A stretch of 9,534 nucleotides of DNA from Arsenophonus sp052171895 (GCA_052171895.1 JBQMRN010000021.1:1-9534); one strand, 5' to 3'. Counted from the stretch's first letter, positions 1 through 7,189 are shown. Program-made: numbers and translations. The notes: generated from the sequence alone by a model not told the origin.

Positions 1-655
1 AGAAAAGATTTAACAATCATATCGAAAGTCTTCTGAGGAAACTACATCACAAGAATAAATGCTTTAGTTATCTACGATGTATGTTGAATAGCTTGAGTTT
101 ACTAGAGGTCACTGAAACAAAAACCGCCATTGATTTAAAAACAAGGTTTAGATGGTGTCACTGCTTCCTTGCTTCAGCGACGACAGGCAACATAAATGCA
201 CTAAGTGGTATTGAGGAGGAGATAAAAGAAAAGAACGAATAACTCGAGCGATCTTAATCGTCAGAGATCGAGAGAGTCATGTAAGCGATGAGATTATTGA
301 AGAGTTTAATGCAGAGTGTGTTAGCCGTTTTCTTTAGCCGATCACTGATAAAGACTCCATTCTTTTCTCGGATGGAGCTAAAGAGAACGAAACCATTTTC
401 AGCGAACATAAAATTAATCACTATTGCCTAATAAGTTTGAATAATCAGAGAGTTATTGATAATAAATTTCACATTTAAAATATAAATAACTATATTAGCT
501 GATTAAAAGGATGGCTGAAGTAGATTCCATGGTGTAGGGTCGTTTTATTTACCGAATTATCTTACCTCAAGAAGATTTTTCAAACCACAACAATTAAAAT
601 ACAGATATGGTTACAAATTCCTCTTCGAGCAGAGGAACAACCTTTGCAAACATAG
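1..655 (+). pseudogene. IS1595-family transposase, copy A, decayed and 5'-truncated by the window
   Basis: The translation, read across several frames, shows the ISXO2-like DDE transposase. After the remnant of the HKDKW-type region comes a long stretch in one frame from 251 to about 520. It has VRDRESHVSDE with the first catalytic Asp kept (266-268), then LFSDGAK with the second Asp (371-373), then NINNYIS followed by LKGWL. In-frame stops include TAG at 335-337 and TGA at 500-502, and both are shared with copy B. The frame ends in EQPLQT with TAG at 653-655, inside the right terminal repeat. An internal deletion near 205 and several indels rule out a working protein. Family assignment rests on motif order; I could not search a database. 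Confidence 0.85.
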
Positions 656-657
656 CC
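1..657 (+). mobile_element. IS1595-family (ISXO2-like) element, copy A, 3' part
   Basis: This is the right-hand part of an insertion sequence whose left end lies outside the window. It aligns along its length with the second copy at 5351-6129. The right terminus is placed at 657 because the end (CAACCTTTGCAAACATAGCC) matches the end of copy B (CAACCTTTGTCAACATAGTC), where a target duplication fixes the boundary. Relative to copy B it lacks roughly 100 bp around position 205, which would code for the residues before the first catalytic aspartate. No target duplication can be tested because the left end is missing. Confidence 0.85.
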
Positions 658-985
658 TTTAATTTACAGCGTTGACAGGATGGTTTGTATTAAAATATTC
701 TCTTATTTTGTTTAACAAAACAGTGTATCCTGTGGATAAAATAGATATTGCTTGATCTTTGTTCATTCTGTATTAGCTGTTAGCTATCTGCTCTAATTTT
801 AGCTATCTTTAATCGATTTATCTCTATGAAAAAAAACTATTAATTTTTTATTTTGAAATCTTTTAATTGGAAATTTCATGAAATTATACCCTGTTTACTC
901 TTGCTTTTTTCACATTGATATCCACAGAAAAGGTGAATAAATTAATAAATATAGCCTTCTAAATAAATATAGCCTTCTATCTTGA
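658..985. other. unidentified AT-rich spacer between two IS elements
   Basis: No gene was recognised on either strand, and nothing resembles the missing part of pyrE. Visible structure: a 15-nt palindrome TTTTGTTTAACAAAA (706-720); a perfect DnaA-box match on the minus strand, TGTGGATAA (731-739), and a one-mismatch box ATATCCACA (918-926); TTAGCTATCT twice, 19 nt apart (780-789, 799-808); a 14-nt palindrome AATTTCATGAAATT (872-885) overlapping a minus-strand TATAAT (888-883); and a 17-nt tandem duplication at 944-978. A 35-residue minus-strand frame with an ATG (766-659) is possible but resembles nothing I know. Confidence 0.5.
944..978. repeat. tandem duplication of AATAAATATAGCCTTCT
   Basis: The 17-nt unit occurs at 944-960 and again at 962-978 with one base between. 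The two units are identical, which implies a recent local duplication such as replication slippage. It lies immediately left of the IS256-family copy A terminus. Confidence 0.9.
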
Positions 986-1004
986 GTTATTAGCAAATCT
1001 TGTA

Positions 1005-1021
1005 TACACCTGTCAGGTGTA
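1005..1021. repeat. 17-nt palindrome TACACCTGTCAGGTGTA
   Basis: Perfect inverted repeat with 8-nt arms around a single central T, lying just inside the left end of IS256 copy A. Copy B has no counterpart; its equivalent region reads GTATGACGGTTAGGC. It could be a small operator-like or transposase-binding site, or a by-product of decay. No function can be shown. Confidence 0.7.
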
Positions 1022-1039
1022 GGGCACTATACTCCCACT

Positions 1040-2190
1040 CTGATGCTTCATAAATCTGTTCTGGATCTTTAAATTAGACGTTATTTACCAGCAAGGGGGC
1101 CACAGTAGGTAAATCCCATTAGCCGGTTTCAGCTTCTTCATCGCTGTAGGGGGATACACTTCTCTGAAAATCTTGCTAACAAAAAACCAAGGGCTTTATT
1201 AGCGGCATCGTACCTCTCTGCTAGCCAGACAGCCAGCGCAGCTAAACTCTAACTTTTAATTGCATGCCTTTAGGGGAGTGAAGCCAGTACATTAGCTGTT
1301 TTGTGTACGCAACAGCGCTAGTGCTGCGTGTTCGCTAATATCTCTGACATTGCATTACAAAAACCAAGGGTATCGTCTATTGTAACAAGCCTGGGAGATA
1401 CTCTTAAGCAACTCGCTCATTGGCCCCCATTGAGAAGTTGTGCCCAGTTTTGCTTCTGACTCTCAATAAACATCTTCAAGCGAAACTAGTGCTCTTTACG
1501 TGTCCATGCTCAGTGACGCCGATATGGCATAAACAGTCATCTCAGGAATAAGCAGCATGCAAAGGCGATCATCTTGCCTGACAGGACTGTATATAGCATT
1601 GGCCAAGAAATAAACGTAGTGCGTATCGCTTAAATCACACAGGCAAATGCTGCCTGTGCTCTCTTCAAGCCATTGCTGTTTTAGTTTGCTGATCCTACTC
1701 GGCAAAGAGACTATGTGCTTTTTACCAAGAAGGACAAAATAGCTTCGTAAAATCACCAAGGGATATGCCTAACAAGCACAGCCATAGTAGCAACTCTTCG
1801 ATGTTTTTTTACACACTTTAAATAAGGTGGTAGTAACGAGCTATTTAAGGATATCCGTTGTTGCTTCGATCCCATTGATCTTAGGCACTTTAATCTCAAC
1901 ATCGCAAATAGCACTCTGTATGATTTGCTGTGGCAAATAACCGTTATGGACGACAGAGATGGATGCCTGTCGAGGAGGCAGCGTTCAGCATGTTATATAA
2001 GCATGGCTTCAAGCTTGAGTCTGAACGCTGCAATGGCTATCAGTTGCCTGGTGCCCTTACGGATGAGTTCATGTAAGGGATCACAGGTAATATCTGATTT
2101 CGCAGATAGCTGTATGATATACTTTTCATGGCAGATCATCTCTATGTTTTTGAAATCATTCATGAAATTAATTATCAGAATACGCAAGCA
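1040..2190 (-). pseudogene. IS256-family transposase, copy A, decayed
   Basis: Two longer open stretches identify the family. Near the N-terminus (2187-1993) the product reads DPLHELIRKGTRQLIAIAAF, matching the conserved start of IS256 transposases. In the middle (1759-1496) it has ISKLKQQW, then DLSDTHYVYFLANAIYS and VRQDDRLCML, the region around the first catalytic Asp. Here that Asp is Asn (LANAIY instead of ADGIY, codon 1598-1600). Further on, IDDTLGF, KTANV-like and VWLAER segments occur in shifted frames. The C-terminal block with the catalytic Glu is missing because of the deletion near 1129. It is inactive: catalytic residues are lost and there are many frameshifts. It reads away from pyrE, to the left. 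Confidence 0.88.
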
Positions 2191-2243
2191 TATCCGAAAC
2201 CCCCATACACCAAAAATTACTGTAACTATCAGACGTTCAATAA

Positions 2244-2389
2244 ACTAAAAAATTCAAATACAAGGTATTTTCTATTATTACTTTGAATGATTTAACTAAT
2301 TATTTAAGTAAAATCAGAATATGTCAACTCATTTAGCTATGATAAAAGCTTATTATGAAAATTATGGTAGCAGTCTCTCCCGAGGTTAA
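2244..2389 (+). pseudogene. pyrE: orotate phosphoribosyltransferase, C-terminal remnant
   Basis: PyrE transfers the phosphoribosyl group of PRPP to orotate in pyrimidine synthesis. Only the last ~35 codons remain. One frame reads KVFSIITLNDLTNYLS (2262-2309), matching the E. coli KVISIITLKDLIAYLE segment. A second frame then reads MSTHLAMIKAYYENYG (about 2321-2368), matching MAEHLAAVKAYREEFG at the E. coli C-terminus. A frameshift separates the two. The normal stop appears lost; this frame stops at 2387-2389. The catalytic and PRPP-binding parts are absent and are not found left of the adjacent IS256 copy, so sequence was deleted or moved. The convergent orientation to slmA is the E. coli arrangement and supports this call for so short a piece. 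Confidence 0.75.
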
Positions 2390-2478
2390 TAAATAAAAAA
2401 TTAGCAATTTCATTAACTAATTAGCATAAAAACTCCATCAAAATATCAAGCAGAGTGAGGAGTAAGTAGAATTAATTA

Positions 2479-3088
2479 TTACAGGTGCGCCAAGATCATA
2501 TGTCAGCATGCATCAAATTCTTTAGTTTGAGAATATAGAAATTCTGACTATACAAAACGTGATACCATACTTTTACAAAATACTAATAATTGAGATGCTA
2601 ATAAACTCTCATCATAACTAAAATTTTAGTTATCAGTTATTTTCTTTCCTTTAAATCTCTCAAAATTTTGCTTGAATACATATTCAAACAATTGATTAAT
2701 TCGATCTTGTAACTGAACTCGCTCAAACATCAACGCATATGTCGTTATTATTTAGTGTTAATACAGGATTTTTCTCTAAAAATAGAGTATCAAGATTAAA
2801 TTCAAGCGAACACACACACCTAATGGTATCTCTTTCTCATCTTAAAGAATTAGGATTAATACGTGAAATTAAATAGTTTTCAATAAATGCAATAAGACTA
2901 TCAAATATTTTTCTTTACTACGGAAATAGTGATGAAGTACTGTTTCAGATACAGGAACATGACTTGCCAAGTTAGCTATGTTAATGCATTGAGTGCAATC
3001 ACCTCCCACTCCTTTCCAACATTTATGCAAGTAGCTGCAAAAATTTCCTCACGCCTGTTTTTCTTCTTTGTTATCTTTTTTCTACTAT
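2479..3088 (-). pseudogene. slmA: nucleoid occlusion factor SlmA, decayed
   Basis: SlmA is a TetR-family DNA-binding protein that blocks FtsZ ring assembly over the nucleoid. Matches in order: KKKNRREEI at the N-terminus; INIANLASHVPVSETVLHHY and FRSKEKY, the helix-turn-helix region; DSLIAFIENYLISRIN; ALMFERVQLQDRINQLFEYV; then DESLLASQLLIFCKSMVSRF and EFDAC, ending HMILAHL before a stop at 2481-2479. These follow E. coli SlmA closely, and the length (about 610 bp against ~597) is near normal, so decay is by small indels and nonsense changes. The likely start at 3088 is now ATA. It lies about 118 bp downstream of dut, in the same direction. Confidence 0.9.
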
Positions 3089-3172
3089 TACGAAACAAGA
3101 TCCATGATAAAACGATAAAACAGACCACGCAATCTTTGCTTTTCATCATTTATAATACATAAAATTTAATAA

Positions 3173-3192
3173 ATTTATAATATATTATAAAT
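3173..3192. repeat. 20-nt AT-only palindrome between dut and slmA
   Basis: A perfect 20-nt palindrome of A and T only, starting 14 nt past the dut stop. As RNA it would be a weak hairpin without G-C pairs, so a terminator role is doubtful. It may simply reflect the base composition of decayed spacer DNA. Confidence 0.4.
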
Positions 3193-3205
3193 AACAAGAT
3201 TATTA

Positions 3206-3665
3206 TTAACGTCCTGAATGAAAAATCCATCACTAGCACGTTTTGTCGTTTTAAAATTTTGTACCAGTTCAAACTCAGCTTGAACAATTGCTACAAAAAC
3301 CATTTTTGCTATACGCTCACCAGGTTCAATAGTGAAACTTATATCACCACGAGTTTACATACAGAAACCTTCAATTCACATTGATAATCAGAATCGATTA
3401 AACCAACTAAATTTCCCAACAAAACACCATGTCTATGCCCTAAGCCTGAACGAGGAAGAATGATTACAGCCAATTGTTGATCTGCAATATGTACTGCTAA
3501 TCCTCTAGGTAATAGCATAGTTTGACATGGTTCTAATTGAATACCATGATCTAAGCAAGCTCGTAGATCTAAGCCAACAGATCCTTCTATCGAATAAGTT
3601 GCAAAAGGAAATTTATATCATACACGAGACGAGGATCAAGAATTTTAATGTCTATTTTTCTTCAT
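3206..3665 (-). pseudogene. dut: dUTP pyrophosphatase, decayed
   Basis: Dut hydrolyses dUTP to dUMP and pyrophosphate, keeping uracil out of DNA. It starts ATGAAGAAA at 3665; one frame over reads KIDIKILDPRL, as in E. coli. The long central frame has the dUTPase motifs in order: GSVGLDLRA (motif I), LPRSGLG (II), GNLVGLIDSDYQ (III, followed by CEL where GQL is usual), then after a frameshift FTIEPGERIAKMVF (IV). The glycine-rich motif V can be rebuilt with one shift: DGF, then HSGR and the stop at 3208-3206. Total length (460 bp) equals an intact gene, so damage is limited to a few one-base indels and substitutions. The start overlaps the end of coaBC by about 21 bp. Confidence 0.95.
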
Positions 3666-4813
3666 AACATTGAAGTTATCTCATTGAGTTAACTGCTAAA
3701 CAAGCACTAATTTATGACTATGCTATAAATGTATGTGTCTTTACATTCTAAAAATAAATTTAAATCATTCCTTTCTGAATTAAATCCATGATCATCTAAT
3801 GATAATCTCATTTATAAAATGAGATCTAGATTTTTTTAGATACCCTTATTACTAGCATAGTATGCTTAAAATTTTTGTATATCTGCTGAAAATCCAACTA
3901 TATAATGACGATTATTAGTTAATTTACAAATACTTGCTACAATATCAGGATTTTTACAAATGTCAGAGTAATTTCATTAGCCTACTTTTTAAGTTTTTCT
4001 TTTGTAAACTATTTTTCTCGATAATCAGCAATTGTGGCATATACAAAAATTTTTTATTTATCAATTATATTATATACTTGAGTACATATCTCAACCGCGC
4101 TAACAACATTAATAGGTTTAAGGCCTGCTGGTGTTGATAAATTAATTTTACCAGTAATTAACTTTAGCAGTAAGTAAGTGTTATATTAGCACTTCGCTCT
4201 CCAGCCGCTTGAGCTATTGCAAAAGCTATTTTTGCCAGAACTATGATTAGTTAGAAAACGAATTGGATCGATTTTTTCTTGTTCACCCACACCAACAGAG
4301 GTAATTACTAAATAACAAGTTTAGCATATCTTGCTTATGCTGAAAATTATTCTCAGCTAACTCAACAATAACTAATAGATCTGACATTTAATCAGGATCA
4401 AAAATTGAAATATGGCGCTCTTTAAGTATTGCAATATTTTGCTAGGTAAAATATTAACGCGATATACATCTTCGATATATCGGCTGATTCATTACTGGCA
4501 CGAGACAGCTATCTTTGCCTTTGAAGCTAAACAGACCGTTGTCAATAGATCATTAGCCATACCAACATATAAACGACCAAGCAAATCTGCAATTGCGAGC
4601 GCTAAAATAATTAAATCTGCCGATTTAGCTAATTCAATATAACTACATTGCAGGCTCTTTGCTGCAGAATCCAACAAATAATCAGAAATTGGATAGCTAA
4701 AAAGCCTGTAGCGTCACAACAACGCTGTAATGAAAAATTTTCTAGCATTCGTTATTACCTACTCCAATACGTATAATTGCAGCATGATCACGTAACAAAA
4801 AAACTAATTGTTT
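3645..4813 (-). pseudogene. coaBC: bifunctional CoA synthesis protein CoaBC (Dfp), decayed and 5'-interrupted
   Basis: CoaBC joins cysteine to 4'-phosphopantothenate (CoaB) and decarboxylates the product (CoaC, flavin-dependent). The CoaC half shows QLVFLLRDHAA, ITNARKFFITAL, SYPISDYLLDSAAKS, IELAKSADLIILA and VGMANDLLTTVCLASKAKIA, then VPVMNQPIYR in another frame, which carries the MNQ motif. A stretch after HISIFDPD has lost about 10 residues. The CoaB half shows DPIRFLTNHSSGK, LSTPAGLKPINVVSAVEIC, EKLKK, ITLTFVKNPDIVASI, RHYIVGFSAD, LDLI and HGFNSERND. The end (NRH, TAA at 3647-3645) lies inside dut. Only the first 20-25 codons are missing, replaced by IS481. Numerous stops and frameshifts exclude function. 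Confidence 0.93.
3805..3825. repeat. 9-bp-arm hairpin inside coaBC
   Basis: ATCTCATTT and AAATGAGAT form perfect 9-bp arms around a 3-nt loop. It sits in the decayed 3' part of coaBC, between the LDLI and HGFNSE segments. Intact coaBC needs no such structure here, so it probably arose during decay. Confidence 0.6.
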
Positions 4814-5076
4814 TGTCCAGGATGATTATATATAACCTTGTCGCACAGCCATATTCATGGCACGATGGCTGCTAATGGATATAGTTGATGGCAAAATATC
4901 ATGATGATGAGGCTTCATTATCATGTAACACTAGAACATCTAAAATCAGAGCCGCTCTTCATGCAAGCAAAGAGTCTTTGTTTACTTTGCTAAGTGTTAT
5001 GTATATTTAAACTTATCGTTACTAAATGGCAAAAACAAGATGATGGTGATGATCACCTATTTTGGAAATATTATTA

Positions 5077-5111
5077 CTAGAAATCCTTTATACTGTATGA
5101 AGGATTTCTAG
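5077..5111. repeat. 12-bp-arm hairpin in the left flank of IS1595 copy B
   Basis: CTAGAAATCCTT (5077-5088) and AAGGATTTCTAG (5100-5111) are perfect reverse complements around an 11-nt loop. The hairpin lies between the left terminal repeat and the transposase start. There is no T-run, so it is not a typical terminator; it could limit read-through into the transposase or bind transposase. The matching part of copy A is outside the window. Confidence 0.7.
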
Positions 5112-5125
5112 CAACAGAGGTTGCC

Positions 5126-6127
5126 ATAAAAAAGCAAACAGTCATACAGATCAAAGAGATTCTTTCCTCACTCCCTGCCAAGATAAAGCTGCATCTTATT
5201 TAGTTGGCTCGGCGATAATCTTTCGGATGATGTCGATTCATGCATTGAAGCAACTCACTCCATTTTTATTCAGCCCACTCTCTCAGAGAGTGGCATGTTA
5301 TTCGCTGGGGATATTCTAGGGTTGCAGCAATATCGTTGCAAATTCTGATTCAAAAAAAAGATTTAATAATTTTACTGAAAATCCTTTAGCGAAACTACAT
5401 CACAAGGATAAATGGTTTAGCTATTTACTATGTATATTAAATAGCTTGACTTTATGTGAGTCAGCGCAACAAACAAGCATTGATTTTAAAACAGCGTTTA
5501 GATGGCGTCCTACTTTCCTTCCTTCATAGGGGGGAACAGCTAAGATAAATGATATGGAACAGCTAAGATAAATGCACTAAATTCTATTCTTAATTCTATT
5601 CTTAAAGTAGAGAAAACATTTTTCTATGAATCCTTTAAAGGGCAACATTATATCCCAGATAGAAAAATTAGAAAACGTGGGAGAGAGAAGAGAAGAGGAG
5701 ATAAAATTCAAGAACAAATCGCGTTCTTAATTGCCTGGCATCGACGTCATGTGAGCGATGATATTCTTGAAAAGTTTAATGCAGAGTATGTTAGCCGTTT
5801 TCTTTAGCCGATCATAGATAAAGAGTCCGTCCTTTTCTCAGATGGAGCTAAATGGTACGAAACCTTTAGCAGCGATCATGAAATTAGTCAGCATCGCCTA
5901 ATAAGCTTAGATAATTAGAGAATTATTGGTAAGAAATTTTACATTCAGACTCTGAATGGTTATATCAGCTGATTAAAAGGATAGCTAAGTAGATTCTATG
6001 GTGTATATGGTCGGTTTATTTACCGAATTATTCAGTTTAGAAAAGATTGTTTGAAAGCATAAGAATTGAAATACAGATCTGGCTAAAAATTACTCTGATA
6101 CCAAAGCAACAACCTTTGTCAACATAG
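5126..6127 (+). pseudogene. IS1595-family transposase, copy B, decayed
   Basis: It probably began at 5126, where ATA now stands; AGAGG lies 5 nt upstream. Segments in shifted frames: IKEILSSLPAKIKLHLI; HVIRWGYSR and LQQYRCKF, part of the zinc-ribbon region; ENPLAKLHHKDKWFSYLL; FKTAFRWR; ESFKGQHYIPDRKIRKRG; AWHRRHVSDD, where the first catalytic Asp is His (CAT 5739-5741); VLFSDGAKWYETF with the second Asp (5841-5843); IQTLNGYIS, LKG, then IQIWLKITLIPKQQPLST with stop 6125-6127 in the right terminal repeat. In-frame stops TAG (5805-5807) and TGA (5970-5972) are shared with copy A. It is dead through frameshifts and the loss of one catalytic residue. Confidence 0.9.
5533..5603. repeat. two adjacent short tandem duplications inside IS1595 copy B
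   Basis: GGAACAGCTAAGATAAATG occurs at 5533-5551 and 5556-5574. Directly after it, AATTCTATTCTT occurs twice in tandem (5580-5591, 5592-5603). Copy A has only single-copy sequence here. The duplicates are exact, so they are recent relative to the rest of the decay. Confidence 0.9.
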
Positions 6128-6888
6128 TCTGATGGATCAAAGCTATATTCCTAATCGTTTGCCGACGACGCTATTGCCTGCTCAAAAATCCATAGTCTTT
6201 TTAATGTAAAAACATTTTCCTGTCACAGGTCTACTGACCGTCGAAGGTAAATTCCTGAACCTCTTTCTATCTTGATCTGGCCTAGTTCACTGTTTATGCA
6301 GGAACGGGGGGGATTTATCTGAAATGAAGCTAAGCCATTGAGAAGCCTAAACCATAAAGCGTTTAAAATCTATGAGCCTTGTTTATCTGCACCTAGATGT
6401 AAAATATCTGCGAAAAGGCTAAACTACAGCTAATGCTTGACGCTTCTTACATGATCTTAACTGAGTATTACTCCCTGCCTATCTATTGGATACTTACAGA
6501 CAATAGCAAAGAATTGAAAGATCACCTTTTTTGTCTGCTAAAGCATCAGTCCCAGGAAAACATGAATTCGATAGTTTATGTACAGAGTTTAATCTTAATA
6601 TAGAACACCAACTTAGCCAACCTATCTATCCTCAAACGAATGGTATTCTCAAGTGATTTAATGGATAAATAAAAGATGGGCCTAAAGCTATTATTTCAAT
6701 TATGGTCAAGAGCTTGAGATCACTCTTCATCAATATGTTTGGCTGTACAATCAGAAATTAGCACCAATTACTATTGGGTAGTATAAAATCCCATTACAGT
6801 CTATAAAAGATTGATTCAAAGTTAAACATGAATTATTAAAAAACATAGTATCTTACGGGATGTGATATATAATGAAAGATCATTGACA

Positions 6889-7189
6889 GCTAAACTTCTG
6901 ATTGATAGCTATCTAACGAATTAGATAGAAGAGAGACGACCTAAACGTTTTATCATATGCTTAAAGCAAGTACTAGTATTGTAGCTATTGCAACGACTAA
7001 AATATCCCCTGAATGCTGAAAAATGGAATGAACGATATGAGTAAAGATAAAATCTTAATTAATTCTTCAATAAGAATATCATCATTGATTTTATATCAAA
7101 ATAGATTAACAAATTTGTAGTTCAATAGAGTTATCCTTAAGCTTATATATCTATATAATTTTCTTTGAAATAAAGATATCATTTAAATG
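6889..7189. other. unidentified spacer between IS481 and IS256 copy B
   Basis: No gene is identified with confidence. If IS481 simply inserted into coaBC, the missing coaBC 5' end should begin here on the minus strand. A short minus-strand reading, SNSLDSYQSEV (about 6929-6897), resembles the SGGIAAYKTPEL segment only weakly. On the plus strand a protein-like stretch with two stops (SLTAKLLIDSYLTN, IEERRPKRFI, LQRLKYPLNAEKWNERYE) matches nothing I recognise. A perfect 8-bp hairpin with loop CGAA is at 6909-6928 and a palindrome GATAGCTATC at 6904-6913. Confidence 0.4.

Larger units (their letters stand above)
986..2243 (-). mobile_element. IS256-family element, copy A
   Basis: The left boundary is set by alignment with copy B: GTTATTAGCAAATCTTG here matches GGTTATTAGAAAATCTTG at 7191-7208, just beyond the transposase 3' end. 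The right boundary near 2243 is set by loss of similarity to copy B after about 2234 and by the start of pyrE-like coding at 2244. Compared with copy B it lacks about 200 bp near 1129. No inverted right end or target duplication was found, so at least one end is probably eroded or rearranged. It abuts the pyrE remnant. Confidence 0.78.
5056..6129 (+). mobile_element. IS1595-family (ISXO2-like) element, copy B, nested in IS481
   Basis: The ends are set by a target duplication in the IS481 gene: TGATGATCA at 5047-5055 and TGATGGATCA at 6130-6139, which differ by one base, consistent with the 8-bp duplications known for this family. Removing the element and one duplicate restores the IS481 reading frame (DDGDDQSYIP). 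The terminal repeats are imperfect: left CCTATTTTGGAAA, right (opposite strand) GACTATGTTGACAAA. At 1074 bp the element is of normal size. It carries one decayed transposase gene. Confidence 0.88.
4901..6872 (+). pseudogene. IS481-family transposase, interrupted and decayed
   Basis: The N-terminal part is at 4901-5055: LHYH, then SKIRAALHASKESLF and KWQKQDDGDD, the helix-turn-helix region. The gene resumes at about 6131 after the nested IS1595: QSYIPNRLPTTLLPAQKS, KFLNLFLS, SGLVHCLCRNGGDL, FKIYEPC, HLDVKYL with the first catalytic Asp (6396-6398), LTDNSKEL with the second (6499-6501), KHEFDSL, PQTNGILK, LEITLHQYVWLYNQKL and YLTGCDI with stop 6870-6872. The catalytic Glu of the usual QTNGMVERFNG motif is Lys here (AAG 6651-6653), followed by TGA in place of Arg. 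Several frameshifts also occur. ATG triplets at 4901, 4904 and 4907 are possible starts, next to an imperfect inverted repeat (4900-4925). Confidence 0.87.
4814..6888 (+). mobile_element. IS481-family element inserted in coaBC and split by IS1595
   Basis: The element carries an IS481-type transposase on the plus strand, opposite to coaBC. CoaBC coding stops matching at about 4810, so the left end is close to it. Tentative ends start with TGTC: left TGTCCAGGATGATTATATAT (4814-4833), and on the opposite strand at the right end TGTCAATGATC, reaching ATTATATAT after four more bases than on the left. No clear target duplication was seen, so both ends are uncertain by tens of bases. Without the nested IS1595 (5056-6129 plus one copy of the target duplication) the element would be about 1.0 kb. 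Confidence 0.65.

Noticed and set aside
659..766. Short minus-strand gene of 35 codons (MNKDQAISILSTGYTVLLNK...)
   Set aside because: No recognisable family and no clear ribosome site; open length is within chance for a short frame. Kept only as a note in the spacer entry.
658..985. Replication origin
   Set aside because: One perfect and one imperfect DnaA box without the clustered boxes, 13-mers or neighbouring origin genes expected.
1925..2248. Plus-strand open frame of 107 codons
   Set aside because: It lies antisense to the IS256 copy A transposase N-terminus, whose minus-strand reading matches the family.
2261..2281. Possible inverted right end of IS256 copy A (resembles the reverse complement of GGTTATTAGAAAATCTTG)
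   Set aside because: The bases encode KVFSIIT of pyrE in frame; the resemblance is explained by AT-rich coding sequence.
2929..3162. Plus-strand open frame with a hydrophobic run (SSRLFFFFVIFFLLL)
   Set aside because: It is antisense to the slmA start; the apparent membrane segment comes from the lysine-rich slmA N-terminus read backwards.
3934..4137. Plus-strand open frame of 67 codons
   Set aside because: Antisense to the CoaB half of coaBC; no recognisable protein.
4412..4642. Plus-strand open frame of 76 codons
   Set aside because: Antisense to the strongly matching CoaC segment on the minus strand.
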